Origin: Chloroflexi bacterium UBA5189 | Lineage (GTDB): Bacteria > Chloroflexota > Limnocylindria > Limnocylindrales > CSP1-4 | Assembly (NCBI GenBank): GCA_002413045.1 | Contig: DHWF01000031.1 | Coordinates: forward strand, 149,411-213,410 | Direction: 5' to 3' | Length of the DNA: 64,000 nt | Program-made: the position numbers and the translations under genes | Notes under the pieces: model-generated | The model's database searches: none | What the model was told of the DNA's origin: nothing | What the model saw: only the letters and a program-made list of their open reading frames with translations | Shown: positions 26,245 through 35,421 of the stretch, one piece after another | Numbering within the stretch: the first letter of the stretch is position 1 | Layout of the letters: every line of letters begins with the position of its first letter

Positions 26245-26853
26245 TCAGCTGTCGTACGGCGCCCGGTTGATGGCCTCGAGCTTGCCGCTCGCCACCATCC
26301 TGGCCACGGTACACGTCGGCTTGCGCGCCGCCTGGTCGACGAAGAGGGCGCCGAACTCGCGCTTGAAGTCGAGCCGCGGGTAAGCGGCGAGGACCGGCGG
26401 CACGACCGCCCTGCGCACATCGGCGTAGCGATAGCCGGTGACATCGGTGCCGGTGGAGTCCCAGAGGAGCACCACCTCCCCCGCCGTCTCCGGCGGAAGC
26501 TCGTCGGCCATGTGCAGCGCGATGACGTCGTAGATCGCTCGCGCCCGTGCTGGCGACTGGCCGGCTCCGACGGAGAATGCCTCCGCCGCGATCGCGCCGT
26601 CGATCTCGAAACAGCCGCCGATGTCGTATTCGGACACGAGCCCGATGTCGTGGAGAATCGCGCTCACGTACAGGATCTCCGCGTCGAACCGAAGATCGTC
26701 ATGCAGCGCGAGCTCGACCGCCCACGCGTAGGCCCGCACCGAATGGTTGACCAGGAACGGCGGCGCGACGGTCACGATCAGCTCGCGCGCCTGCCTCGCA
26801 AACTCCGAATCGGGCACCGGCATGCCAAGGGCTCGGAGTGCCGGTTCATCCAC
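26245..26853 (-). CDS. HD-domain hydrolase
   Basis: 202 residues. HD-fold metal ligands are visible as NHSVRAYAWA and AILHDIGLVSEYDI, followed by the further His in DVIALHMADEL. The spacing and the FEIDGA segment resemble HD proteins related to fungal cyanamide hydratase and to small phosphohydrolases. The substrate is not predictable. Stand-alone gene. Confidence 0.83.
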   Translation of the reverse strand: MDEPALRALGMPVPDSEFARQARELIVTVAPPFLVNHSVRAYAWAVELALHDDLRFDAEILYVSAILHDIGLVSEYDIGGCFEIDGAIAAEAFSVGAGQSPARARAIYDVIALHMADELPPETAGEVVLLWDSTGTDVTGYRYADVRRAVVPPVLAAYPRLDFKREFGALFVDQAARKPTCTVARMVASGKLEAINRAPYDS

Positions 26854-26907
26854 GTCGGGACCCTAGCAGGCTCGCGCCGCCTCGTACCATCGCCGCGGAG
26901 GTGACCG

Positions 26908-27234
26908 ATGGAGACGATCGCCGTCGTGCTCAGCGTCAAACCGGACCAGGTCGAGGCCTTCGAGGCGGGCTTCCGCGAGCACGAGCTGCCGCTCTGGCAG
27001 GACTACGAGGCGGAAGGCGTGATGACGCGCGCCTCGCTCACGAAGATGGACATCTCGTCGGTGCCGCGCGGCGACGCGGTCCAGTACCTCATCGTCGTCG
27101 ACTTCGCGACCGGCGAAGGCCATCACCGGCACGACAACGATCCGCGCTTCAACGCCTGGAACCTGATCGCCGACGCTTACCAGGTCCGCGATGGCATGGC
27201 CTTCGGCGGCGAGACCATCCTCAAGGTCGGCTGA
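26908..27234 (+). CDS. Small hypothetical protein, possible dimeric alpha/beta barrel
   Basis: 108 residues with a strong ggaggtga ribosome site upstream. The beta-alpha-beta pattern (TIAVVLSVKPDQVEAFEAGF, later VQYLIVVDFATGEGHHRHD) recalls ABM/ferredoxin-like small proteins that act as dimers on small molecules. No active site can be named. It precedes the next small gene by 44 bases. Confidence 0.68.
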   Translation: METIAVVLSVKPDQVEAFEAGFREHELPLWQDYEAEGVMTRASLTKMDISSVPRGDAVQYLIVVDFATGEGHHRHDNDPRFNAWNLIADAYQVRDGMAFGGETILKVG

Positions 27235-27278
27235 TCCGTAATGTCCGACCGGATCCACGAGCGGCATACTTGCCGGAC

Positions 27279-27689
27279 ATGAACATCCACGCCCTCATGC
27301 TCGCGGACAGCGCCCAGGCGGTCGACGGCAAGCTGTACATCCTCGGCGGCGCGTGGAACGTGCTGCGCTTCCCGGAGTTCCCGGCGCAGCTGATCGTCGG
27401 GATCGCGGTCGCGATCGACGTCGACTGGAACGAGACGAACCGGCGCCATCACCTCGACGTGCACTTCGAAGACGCCGACGGCAACGGCATGCAGCCGACG
27501 ATCGGGGCCGACTTCGAGGCCGGCCGGCCACCCGGCGCGGTTGCGGGCGCGGACCTGCGAATCGTGTTCGCGGTGAACGGGCCGCTCTCGATTCCCGGTC
27601 CCGGGTCGTACTCGGCCGTGGCATCCGTGGGCGGCGAAGTCCTCGCGCGCGCCCGCTTCCAGGCGATCCAGGTCGCCCGCCCGAGCTGA
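27279..27689 (+). CDS. DUF6941-type hypothetical protein
   Basis: 136 residues. The N-terminus MNIHALMLADSAQAVDGKLY, the following GGAWNVLRFPEFP and the closing RARFQAIQV fit a small beta-rich family seen in actinobacterial and Chloroflexota genomes and usually listed as DUF6941. Function unknown. The true start is the ATG at 27279; the longer frame crosses the preceding gene. Confidence 0.7.
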   Translation: MNIHALMLADSAQAVDGKLYILGGAWNVLRFPEFPAQLIVGIAVAIDVDWNETNRRHHLDVHFEDADGNGMQPTIGADFEAGRPPGAVAGADLRIVFAVNGPLSIPGPGSYSAVASVGGEVLARARFQAIQVARPS

Positions 27690-27728
27690 CCCGGACGGTC
27701 CGCTGGTGCGGACCGGAGTAGTCCGATG

Positions 27729-27759
27729 GGGTCATGTGACCCGTGACCTAATCGGGTCA
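27729..27759 (+). promoter_or_regulatory. GGGTCA repeat cluster upstream of the SpoIID protein gene
   Basis: gggtca-tg-tgaccc (27729-27742) is a perfect inverted repeat. A third gggtca follows at 27754-27759, next to the ATG. This could be an operator or a weak hairpin for the preceding gene. Confidence 0.35.
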
Positions 27760-29948
27760 TGGCCGCAGGCCCCGAGGAGGGCCACGCTCTCCGAGTGCCG
27801 CATCATGCCGCGCTCGATCCTGCTGCCCCCCGCACCATCCCGCGGCGTCGCCCCTCATCCGCGGCGGCGCTGAGCGCGCTCGCGGCGGCACTTCTCCTCT
27901 TCGTCTTCAGCTCCGGCGGCACCCTCGCGGCAACGACCGCCAGCCCCAAGTGCGACGCGGTCAACCTTCGAACCGGACCCTCCACGACCTACACGAAGAA
28001 GACCAGCGTCAACACCGGCGCGGTCCTCACCGTGGCCGCAGCGGTGACCGGCGGCAGCTACGCGACGACGTGCGCCGGCGTCTCGATGTCCGGGACGAGC
28101 TGGTACCGGTTCAGCGCGATCAACGGTAAGAGCGTCGCATCGCTCTACGGCCTCACCTATCTGTACGGCGCGAGCAAGCTGTTCAGCGCGGTGACCGCGC
28201 CGACGGCGAGCCCGACCAGGGCGCCGACCGCGGCACCTACAGCCGCGCTCACGGCTCCGCCAACTGTTGCGCCCACCGCCGTGCCAACGTCGGCACCCAC
28301 GGCCGCACCGACTCCGGCACCGGCAACCCTGGCGGCGACCTGCGATTCCGTGAACCTCCGCACCGGCGCCGGCACCACGTATGCAATCAAGGCCTCTGTC
28401 GTGGCAGGGACCAGGGTCGCGTCGGTCGCGACGATCAGCGGCGGCGCGTGGAGCACGTCGTGCGCGGGCAAGGCCCTCTCCGGTAGCACATGGCTGAAGA
28501 TCGATGCCGTCAACGGCGTGAGCACGACCACCGCCTACGGGGTCGGCTTCGTCTACGGCGCGAGTGGCCTGTTCACCGCGATCGCGACGCCGACGCCGAC
28601 CCCGTCGCCGACGAGCGCACCGACGTCCACCCCGACACCGAGCCTCGATCCGGGCGCGTCACCCGATCCGAGCGCGAGCCCCGGCGCATCCGCGAGCCCT
28701 GTCCCGTCCGCGACCCCGGGTCCCACCCCTACCCCGAATCCGGTCACCCTCCCGGCGACGATCACGTTCTACGGCCGCGGCTACGGGCATGGCGTCGGGC
28801 TCTCGCAATACGGCGCGAAGGGTCGCGCGCTCGACGGCCAGACGGCCGAGACGATCCTCGCCCACTACTACAAGGGCACCACGATCGGCGCCATGTCGAA
28901 CAGCACGGTGCGCGTCCTCGTCCTCCAGTCGTTCGCCGCAACCTCGACGAACCCGGTGCAGGTCTACGGCCGCGGCGCGACCTGGTCGATCGACGGGATC
29001 GCGAAGACCTTCCCGGTCGATGCGCGGCTGCGGTTCACCCCCACCGTCTCTGGGACGACGACGACCTGGAAGGTCCTCGTCACGGGGACGGACGGGTCGA
29101 CGCTCTACAGCGGCGCCTCGGCGTCGAGCATCCGGATCCGCTCCGGCGCCGGCACGACCCTCCAGCTGTGGTCGACGCCGTCCGCCTATGACCGCTTCCG
29201 GAGCGTCCTTCGCCTGATCGGCAACACGAACGGCACCTCGCTCGTGAACGTGGTCAACGAGCTCCCAATGGAGTCGTACCTGCGGGGCGTCGTGCCCGCC
29301 GAGATCTCGGCCTCCTGGCCGATCGAGTCGATCAAGGCCCAGGCGATCGCGGCCCGCTCCTACGCCGAGTACCGCCTCCACCCGACGACCGGCACGTACG
29401 ACGTCTACAACGACACTCGCTCGCAGGTCTACCTCGGCTACCTCGCCGAGAAGACCGCGACGAACAGCGCGATCACGGCGACGGCCGGCAAGGTCCTGCG
29501 AACGAGCACGGGCGCCAAGGTCACCGCGCTGTTCCACTCCTCCGACGGCGGCTGGACCGAGAACAACGAGAACGTGTTCACGTCGTCGACCGGGGCCAAG
29601 ACCGCCGGCGTCTACAGCTACCTGCGCGGCTCGTCCGACCGGCGCCCCGACGGCACGTCGTACGACAGCAGCTCGCCGTATGCCACGTGGCATACGAACA
29701 CCTACACGCTGGCGCAGATCCAGGCCTGGTTCGCTGCCGATTCGCGCTCGAACGTCGGCACCCTGGTTGCCCTCGACCTCCGGAACCGCGGCGTCTCCGG
29801 CCGGCTCATCAGCGTGACCCTCATTGGCGCGAACGGGACGACCAAGCAGGTCTCCGGCGCCGTGTTCGAGTCGATCTTCAACGCCCACCGGCCGTCCGGC
29901 GATCCGTCGATGCGGAGCACCCTGTTCGACCTGATCCCGATCCCCTGA
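27759..29948 (+). CDS. SpoIID/LytB-domain secreted protein with two SH3-like domains
   Basis: 729 residues. A long basic N-terminus and a membrane segment (AAALSALAAALLLFVF, about 35-50) serve as an export signal. Two Cys-framed SH3-like domains follow (KCDAVNLRTGPSTTYTKK and TCDSVNLRTGAGTTYAIK), each followed by Ala/Thr/Pro-rich linkers. From about residue 330 comes a SpoIID domain: FYGRGYGHGVGLSQYGAKGR, LPMESYLRGVVPAEISASWP, AQAIAARSYAEYR, LFHSSDGGWTE. SpoIID-type proteins cleave denuded peptidoglycan glycan strands. Start is uncertain: the ATG at 27759 has no ribosome site, while a GTG at 27795 has gaggaggg upstream. Confidence 0.9.
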   Translation: MAAGPEEGHALRVPHHAALDPAAPRTIPRRRPSSAAALSALAAALLLFVFSSGGTLAATTASPKCDAVNLRTGPSTTYTKKTSVNTGAVLTVAAAVTGGSYATTCAGVSMSGTSWYRFSAINGKSVASLYGLTYLYGASKLFSAVTAPTASPTRAPTAAPTAALTAPPTVAPTAVPTSAPTAAPTPAPATLAATCDSVNLRTGAGTTYAIKASVVAGTRVASVATISGGAWSTSCAGKALSGSTWLKIDAVNGVSTTTAYGVGFVYGASGLFTAIATPTPTPSPTSAPTSTPTPSLDPGASPDPSASPGASASPVPSATPGPTPTPNPVTLPATITFYGRGYGHGVGLSQYGAKGRALDGQTAETILAHYYKGTTIGAMSNSTVRVLVLQSFAATSTNPVQVYGRGATWSIDGIAKTFPVDARLRFTPTVSGTTTTWKVLVTGTDGSTLYSGASASSIRIRSGAGTTLQLWSTPSAYDRFRSVLRLIGNTNGTSLVNVVNELPMESYLRGVVPAEISASWPIESIKAQAIAARSYAEYRLHPTTGTYDVYNDTRSQVYLGYLAEKTATNSAITATAGKVLRTSTGAKVTALFHSSDGGWTENNENVFTSSTGAKTAGVYSYLRGSSDRRPDGTSYDSSSPYATWHTNTYTLAQIQAWFAADSRSNVGTLVALDLRNRGVSGRLISVTLIGANGTTKQVSGAVFESIFNAHRPSGDPSMRSTLFDLIPIP

Positions 29949-30083
29949 CGCCCGCTCCATAGCGGTCCCGCGATGGGACAATGCCGGTCTAGATCCCCTG
30001 CATGACGGACCGCGAGCTGGCCACGCTTCGCGGGTGTCACGCGCTCACGCGCACAACACTCGGGCACCACGCGCATGAGCCGA

Positions 30084-30482
30084 TCAGGTCGACTTGGCGA
30101 ACGGCCCATCCGCTTCGTCAAACCTTGGGTCCTCAGACATGGACCACTTCACCTTTCGCGCGATCGCAACTGCGGACATGGTTGTGAATGCGGCAGCCAT
30201 GCTCACGAGTGGGTAGAGAAGGTCGGTTGAGGTCTTGGTGATCAGGAAGTAACGCAGGTTCCAGCCGAGAACAAGGAACGCCAGGAGCGTCACAGCCCGC
30301 AGGACCGCTTGCGATCGGCGGAACAGCAGTAGCGCACCCGCGATTCCGTAGACCACCATGAATCCGACGTTCACAGGGGTGACAAAGCGCAGCAGCGTGA
30401 GCGCAGCCAAGAGCCACAGCACGCCCGCAAGCTTGGTGCGACCCATCCAGGTGTCCACCGGCCCGCCTCCCACTGGCAGCAT
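30084..30482 (-). CDS. Small membrane protein, unknown function
   Basis: 132 residues with four hydrophobic helices (LAGVLWLLAALTLLRFV, VGFMVVYGIAGALLLF, AVTLLAFLVLGWNLRYFL, LVSMAAAFTTMSAVAIA) and an acidic C-terminal tail. The codon pattern and GC are a little lower than the neighbours. No family recognised. A second ATG 12 codons in is an alternative start. It stands alone between the SpoIID and LCP genes. Confidence 0.62.
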   Translation of the reverse strand: MLPVGGGPVDTWMGRTKLAGVLWLLAALTLLRFVTPVNVGFMVVYGIAGALLLFRRSQAVLRAVTLLAFLVLGWNLRYFLITKTSTDLLYPLVSMAAAFTTMSAVAIARKVKWSMSEDPRFDEADGPFAKST

Positions 30483-30598
30483 ATCGACAATGCCAGGGCG
30501 CTAGATAGGCGTCGATGACCGCCAAGTGATCTGCACCGTTGATAAAACGATCTGGGTCACGCCGCGGTAAGCGCCCGAGCGCGATGCCCGAACCCGGG

Positions 30599-32227
30599 TC
30601 AGGTCGGGGCGGGAGTGTCCGAGGGCGGCGGGAGCGTCGGCGTGGGTGCAGGCGTGTGGGACGGGCCGGTTGTCGGAGCCGTCGTCGGGCCGGCCGAAGG
30701 CGCGGGCGACGGCGTCGGCGTGGGCGCGGGCAGTCCGAGGAGGTTCGCGATCGCCGCTTGGATCCTGGTGATCTCCGACTTCGTCAGCCACTCCGCGTAG
30801 GTCGGCGGCACGATCCGGAGCTGCTTGACCGACGCTGCCTGGGCCTTCCCGAACAGCTCGACCAGGCTCGGTAATGACGAGCGCGGCAGATCCGTCCAGA
30901 CGAAGCCCTTGGCCGCGGAGAAGAGGTCGGGCGCGTTGAGGATCGTGTCCGGCCCGATCTGCTTGCGGACCGCGAGCAGGAGCGTCTGCTGGCGGGCCAT
31001 GCGGCCGTAGTCCGAGTCCTGGTGGCGGCTGCGGGCATAGAAGAGGGCGTGGCGGCCGTCGAGATGCTGCTGCCCGGCCGGAAGGGACATCGCGATGTGG
31101 CCGTAGACCGGGTCCGGGTAGTTCGCGTCGTAGACCGCCGACGGGATGTTGATGTCGATCCCGCCCATCGCGTCGACGACCTTGATCATCCCCCACAGGT
31201 CGACCACGAGGACGGCGTCGACCGGGCGGCCGGTGAGCTGCGAGACCGTCGCGCGAACCGCGCCGATGCCCGCGACCGCGCCCGTGCCGGGCCAGCGATC
31301 CGGATGGATGACCGTTGCCTCGACGTACAGCGCGTTGAGCAGGCCGCTGAAGCAACCGCAGGCGACGGCGTCGCGCGCCGCTCCCGGCGGGAACGGTGCA
31401 TTGATCAGGTTTCGGGGCAGGCCGATCATCGCGACCTTGCCGGTGTTGACGTCGACCTCGACCAGGAGCATCACGTCCATGCGCCGGCTCCAGCGATCGC
31501 GGCCGGCGTCGGAGCCCATGAGCAGCAGGTCGAACCGGCCATCGCTGCCCCAGGGGACCGCGCCCGGCCGAACCCACGGGACGGACACGTTCAGGCCAGG
31601 CAGGTTGCCGGTCCCGGACCCCATCGCGACGGGCGGGCCCTTCGTTGGGCCGACGGTCGGCGAGGCATCCGGAAGGATCGAAGCGTCGGGGTTGCTCGGC
31701 TCGGCGGTGGCGTCGCCGCCATCGTCACCCGGGTCGAACGACCAGCCCGGGGGCGGCGTGTCGAGCGGCGCGTCCGTCTCCTCGGGGCCGTTCGCGAAGG
31801 TGGAGTCGAGGAAGTCGCTGGTCGCCGCGATCGTGGAGCCAAGCCACAGGTGCGGGACAAGCACCAGGATGAGCATCGCCGGGCCGACCACGCCGATCGC
31901 GAGCCAGGGCCGGGACGTGCGCCGGGTCGCATCGAAGCCGGCCGCGAGCCGCCACACGGCGAGGGCGATGTTGACCACCGCGATCGCGGGCAGGACGCCT
32001 GGCGTGACCACGAAGGCGAGAATCGCGGTGAACCCGCCCGAGACGTACATCCCGAGCAGGGCCGCGATCAGCAGCGCGATGGGGGCGAACAAGAGCAGCG
32101 CGCCCCGCCTGCGCCCGAGCAGCAGGTGGCCCGCGCCCGGCAGGAGCAGATCGAGGAGCGCGGCCGCGGTCAGGCGGCGCGGGGACGGCTTCGGGGGTCG
32201 GCTTGGCGCTGGGGTTGGGTTGCTCAC
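30599..32227 (-). CDS. LytR-CpsA-Psr (LCP) family cell-wall protein
   Basis: 542 residues, GTG start. Several membrane segments lie in the first ~150 residues (LLDLLLPGAGHLLLGRR, GALLLFAPIALLIAALLG and others), a longer membrane region than the single helix of classical LCP proteins. An extracytoplasmic linker and the LCP domain follow: FDLLLMGSDAGRDRWSRRMD, IGLPRNLIN, DAMGGIDINIP and YARSRHQDSDYGRMARQQ, with the Arg and Asp residues that bind the polyprenyl-pyrophosphate lipid. LCP enzymes attach polymers to peptidoglycan. The C-terminus is Pro/Thr-rich. Confidence 0.92.
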   Translation of the reverse strand: MSNPTPAPSRPPKPSPRRLTAAALLDLLLPGAGHLLLGRRRGALLLFAPIALLIAALLGMYVSGGFTAILAFVVTPGVLPAIAVVNIALAVWRLAAGFDATRRTSRPWLAIGVVGPAMLILVLVPHLWLGSTIAATSDFLDSTFANGPEETDAPLDTPPPGWSFDPGDDGGDATAEPSNPDASILPDASPTVGPTKGPPVAMGSGTGNLPGLNVSVPWVRPGAVPWGSDGRFDLLLMGSDAGRDRWSRRMDVMLLVEVDVNTGKVAMIGLPRNLINAPFPPGAARDAVACGCFSGLLNALYVEATVIHPDRWPGTGAVAGIGAVRATVSQLTGRPVDAVLVVDLWGMIKVVDAMGGIDINIPSAVYDANYPDPVYGHIAMSLPAGQQHLDGRHALFYARSRHQDSDYGRMARQQTLLLAVRKQIGPDTILNAPDLFSAAKGFVWTDLPRSSLPSLVELFGKAQAASVKQLRIVPPTYAEWLTKSEITRIQAAIANLLGLPAPTPTPSPAPSAGPTTAPTTGPSHTPAPTPTLPPPSDTPAPT

Positions 32228-32285
32228 CGGCGGAATGATGCCTTGCCTCCGGGGTCGTGTACCAGGTACGAAAGTGCCAGTCCGG

Positions 32286-32336
32286 TATGGGAGGGTACGG
32301 TGCGGTGTGACGCGGTGTGGTCCGGTGGGGTTACGC
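32286..32336 (+). other. CGGTG-rich repeat stretch between LCP and DinB genes
   Basis: Within 32281-32330, CGGTG or a one-base variant occurs five times (ccggtatgg, tacggtg, gcggtgtg, gcggtgtgg, ccggtgggg). It lies in the divergent promoter region and may be a set of regulator half-sites. Nothing else is seen in this 182-base gap. Confidence 0.3.
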
Positions 32337-32409
32337 GCGCGTTTCGCGACTCCAGCGCCGTCAGCCTATGGATGCCGGTCGAGGCGCTTCGCGCAACTAC
32401 CATTTGCCG

Positions 32410-32928
32410 ATGTCCGAGCCGACGGTCTTCCAGCTCCTCGACTACCTGTACTGGATGCGCGACCGCGTTCTTGCGGCGGCCGCCGCCCTCGACGCCGAGA
32501 CATTCCAGCACACCGCGGTCGTCGGGCATCGCGACCTGCGCCAAACCCTCGCCCACGAACTCGACGTCGAGATGAGCTGGCGCGGCAAGCTTCGGGGCCA
32601 GCCACGCGAGACCTGGGGACCCGCCGCGGAGATCAAGCCGGAGTGGTTCCCGAGCATTGCCTTGCTCGCCGACTACTGGCATGGCGACGAGGCGCAGACC
32701 CAGGCGTGGGTCGGCGGGCTGTCAGCGGCAGATCTCGCGGCGCCCGTCACGGTCAACGGCCTCGATGGCCGCTCGCTCGCGACGTACCTGATGGCCGTGG
32801 TCGCGCACGGAATCACGGAGCTGGTGTGCGCAGGCGCAATCCTGGAGCAGCTCGGCCATCCCACGGGCGACCTCGGCCTCCTCAACTTCCTCGACGAGAC
32901 GGCGCCGATCGCGCCCTCGGGCGCCTGA
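32410..32928 (+). CDS. DinB-fold protein
   Basis: 172 residues. The helical DinB-type pattern is present (LLDYLYWMRDRVLAAAAALD, TAVVGHRDLRQTLAHELDVE, VNGLDGRSLATYLMAVVAHG, GITELVCAGAILEQLGHP) with candidate metal His residues in AHELD and VAHG. DinB proteins are four-helix bundles related to bacillithiol and mycothiol transferases. Here no thiol transferase assignment is possible. The ATG at 32410 is chosen because the longer frame is Arg-rich. Confidence 0.78.
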   Translation: MSEPTVFQLLDYLYWMRDRVLAAAAALDAETFQHTAVVGHRDLRQTLAHELDVEMSWRGKLRGQPRETWGPAAEIKPEWFPSIALLADYWHGDEAQTQAWVGGLSAADLAAPVTVNGLDGRSLATYLMAVVAHGITELVCAGAILEQLGHPTGDLGLLNFLDETAPIAPSGA

Positions 32929-32974
32929 CGCCCGCACGGGGCACACTCAGCACCTACAGCAGACCGGAGGATCG

Positions 32975-33352
32975 ATGAGCAACCTGCAGGATCTGGCGGA
33001 TCGGCCGCTCCTCGAGATCTGGGGCGACGCGGTTCGCGCCCGTCGGGTCCAGGGCGACCGGATCACGCTCGCGATCGTCGAGCTCGCCCCGAACGCGGTC
33101 GTGCCCGAGCACCGACACGCGGCCGAGCAGCTGGGCATCGTCATCCGCGGCCAGATGCACTTCACGGTCGACGGCGAGACGCGCGACCTCGGCCCGGGCG
33201 GGACGTGGCGCATCCTCGGCGATCGACCGCACGACGTGGTCGCGGGACCCGAGGGGGCCGTCGTCATCGACGTCTTCAGCCCGATCCGCTCCGACTGGGA
33301 CGAGAAGGTCGTCGTCGAGCCGTCGCCGGCGCCGAGGTGGCCAGAGGCGTGA
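32975..33352 (+). CDS. Cupin-domain protein
   Basis: 125 residues with a single cupin fold: the first motif contains AVVPEHRHAAEQLGIVIRGQ (His-x-His and the Glu/Gln ligands) and the second motif GPGGTWRILGDRPHDVV supplies the last His. A strong ggagg ribosome site precedes the ATG. Reaction unknown. The stop overlaps the GTG start of the PAC2 gene by 4 bases (33349-33352), so the genes are co-translated. Confidence 0.87.
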   Translation: MSNLQDLADRPLLEIWGDAVRARRVQGDRITLAIVELAPNAVVPEHRHAAEQLGIVIRGQMHFTVDGETRDLGPGGTWRILGDRPHDVVAGPEGAVVIDVFSPIRSDWDEKVVVEPSPAPRWPEA

Positions 33353-34209
33353 GCCTGTACCGGCTGCGCCGCGGCCTGCCCGAGCTCGTCGCGCCGACGG
33401 TGGTTGTCGCGCTCGACGGCTGGGTCGATGCCGGGAGCGCGGCCACGAACGCCGCGGCGACGCTCGCGGAGGGCGGTCGCATCCTCGCCTCGTTCGATGC
33501 CGACGAGATCTTCGACTACCGCGCTCGGCGCCCGACGCTCCAGATCGTCCATGGGCGCCCGCGCAGCCTCGACTGGCCGGAGCTGAACCTGCGCGCGACG
33601 CGGGTCGGCGAGCGCGACCTGCTCGTTCTCACGGGCGCGGAGCCGGACTACCGCTGGCACGAGCTGTCGACGGACATCGTGGGCCTGGCGCAGAAGTTCA
33701 ACGTCGCCGAGTGGATCAGCCTCGGTGCGATCCCGGCGGCCGTGCCGCACACCCGCCCCGTCCCCATCCTCGGCACCGAGTCGCGCGCCGGCCTGCTCAG
33801 GGGCGGCACGCTGCCCGGGCCGGAGGGCATCCTGCGCGTCCCCGCCGCCGCGATCTCGATCTTCGACATCGCGGTCGCGAAGGCGGGCATCCCGGCGGTC
33901 GGCTACTTCGCCCAGATCCCGCACTACGTTTCGGGGCCGTACCCGGAGGCGTCGATGGAGCTGCTGCGCGCGCTCGGGAAGCACCTCGACGTCGCGCTCG
34001 ACATGGCTCGGCTGCCCGAGGAGGCCCGCCTCATGCGGATCCGGCTCGACGCCGCGGCCGCCCGCGAGGAGACGACGAAAACCTACGTCGAACGGCTCGA
34101 GACGCTGGTCGACGAGGCGCGCCTGCCGTCCGGCGACGACCTGATCAGCGAGATCGAGCGATTCCTCCGCGACGGCGGCAACCAGGGTGGCAGCGGGAGG
34201 CCGAATTGA
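33349..34209 (+). CDS. PAC2 family protein
   Basis: 286 residues, GTG start overlapping the cupin gene. The PAC2 fold of proteasome-assembly-chaperone-like proteins is recognisable: PTVVVALDGWVDAGSAATNA, RPTLQIVHGRPR, GAIPAAVPHTRPV, GILRVPAAAISIF and VSGPYPEASMELL. In actinobacteria such proteins occur near proteasome genes; none is seen here. A C-terminal coiled helix (REETTKTYVERLETLVDEAR) ends the protein. Its TGA overlaps the TTG start of the next gene. Confidence 0.88.
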   Translation: MSLYRLRRGLPELVAPTVVVALDGWVDAGSAATNAAATLAEGGRILASFDADEIFDYRARRPTLQIVHGRPRSLDWPELNLRATRVGERDLLVLTGAEPDYRWHELSTDIVGLAQKFNVAEWISLGAIPAAVPHTRPVPILGTESRAGLLRGGTLPGPEGILRVPAAAISIFDIAVAKAGIPAVGYFAQIPHYVSGPYPEASMELLRALGKHLDVALDMARLPEEARLMRIRLDAAAAREETTKTYVERLETLVDEARLPSGDDLISEIERFLRDGGNQGGSGRPN

Positions 34210-34499
34210 CCGACGAGCTTGGCGGGCCGGGGGAGGACCTGCGCGACTGGCCGGAGATCGTGATCCTGGGCCGCGACACCTGCGAGGACACCATCCGCTC
34301 GCGTGGCCATCTGCATACCCTCGGCGTCCCATACGTCTATCGGAACGTCGAGCTCGACCCCGTCGCCGACGCCTGGAACCGCTCGTTCAACGACGGCGAG
34401 CGCGTCACGCCGGTCATCCTCGTCGGCGACCCGGACAACCCTTCCGCCGTGCTCGTCGAGCCGTCCGACGAGGAGCTCCAAGCCGCGATCGGGGCATAG
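34206..34499 (+). CDS. Glutaredoxin-like protein
   Basis: 97 residues starting at TTG 34206, which overlaps the PAC2 stop and has gggagg at ideal distance. The thioredoxin-like pattern is VILGRDTCEDTIRSRGHL, then GVPYVYRNVELDP and the cis-Pro region RVTPVILVG. The redox site is a single Cys in RDTCEDT, so it resembles monothiol or mycoredoxin-like forms. The C-terminus is acidic. It is the last gene of a cupin-PAC2-glutaredoxin transcript. Confidence 0.8.
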   Translation: MTDELGGPGEDLRDWPEIVILGRDTCEDTIRSRGHLHTLGVPYVYRNVELDPVADAWNRSFNDGERVTPVILVGDPDNPSAVLVEPSDEELQAAIGA

Positions 34500-34822
34500 C
34501 TGCACTCGGAACGTGACCCGGCGCCGGTGGCGTCGGCCAGGCGAGTGCCTCTTTCGCCGACTTGCCTTCTGACGGCGGTTGTTCACCACATGAACAGATT
34601 CAGGCCTACAAGGGGCATACGGCCTGTCCAGCGTCGCCAGGAGCGCGGCCGACGCGGTTCGCCACGCACGCGGCGCGCTGATCGAGCGTTCCGGTGGCCG
34701 ATTGCGGAGACACCCGACGTGCTTAGGCCCTCGCTTGCCGCGAATCTGCTCATGTCGTGAACATCGCGCGCCGCAAGCGCGCGCTGGAACCCTCGCCGGA
34801 GCCATGCCCAGGCCGCGCGAGG
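34500..34822 (+). other. Intergenic gap, no gene seen
   Basis: About 320 bases between convergent genes. Composition is a little less GC-rich than coding DNA. A short inverted repeat (gcgcgc cgcaa gcgcgc near 34768) could act as a weak terminator. No frame has both a ribosome site and plausible composition. Confidence 0.5.
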
Positions 34823-35380
34823 CTAGGAGCCGCCTCGGAGCTTGAGCATCGCCTGCATCGCGGCGAGCTTCGGGGCGAACTCGGTGCGGATCTGGTTGAT
34901 CGAGGCGTGATCGAGGTCGAGCTCCGAGGCGATCTCCTGGAGCGTGTCCGATTCCGCCGAGGTAATCGTGTCGTCCGCCGCGCCGACGAGGTAGCAGCAG
35001 CGCAGCAGCGCGATTCGGTCGGCGTCGGTGGAGAGGTCCTTGAACTGGCGGGTCACGAGGTAGTCCTCGGTGCCGGCGTACAGCAGCGACTGGTGGCGCG
35101 CGATCTGGGCGACGAGGGTCGCCTGCGCCTCGGACAGGCCGCCGTGCTCGGCGACGAGCTTCTCGATCGCCGCCGACTCGACGGCGCTGATGTCGAGGTC
35201 CGCCGCCGCGGCGCGGGTCAGGATGTACGCGAACGAGGCCAGGAAGCGCGCCTTCTCGATCGGGATCGCCTCGAGCTGCCGGGCGATCCGGCGCACCGTC
35301 TCCGTGTCGTTGCCATCGACGCGGGCTTCGACCGAATCACCCGGCACCCCGGCGCCGCCCAGGAACCGCCGCATCGACAT
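34823..35380 (-). CDS. TerB-like protein
   Basis: 185 residues, all-helical. The TerB-type block is visible in the second half: DRIALLRCCYLVGAADDTIT, SAESDTLQEIASELDLDHAS and NQIRTEFAPKL, with acidic residues that bind metal in TerB. The first half (FLASFAYILTRAAAADLDIS, ESAAIEKLVAEHGGLSE) looks like a second copy of the fold. TerB proteins belong to tellurite/stress systems; no other ter genes are nearby. The ATG at 35380 is used (MSMRRFLGG). Confidence 0.83.
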   Translation of the reverse strand: MSMRRFLGGAGVPGDSVEARVDGNDTETVRRIARQLEAIPIEKARFLASFAYILTRAAAADLDISAVESAAIEKLVAEHGGLSEAQATLVAQIARHQSLLYAGTEDYLVTRQFKDLSTDADRIALLRCCYLVGAADDTITSAESDTLQEIASELDLDHASINQIRTEFAPKLAAMQAMLKLRGGS

Positions 35381-35421
35381 GGCCCGAGTATGGCGCGCCG
35401 CTCGCGAACGGGCGTCCGCGC

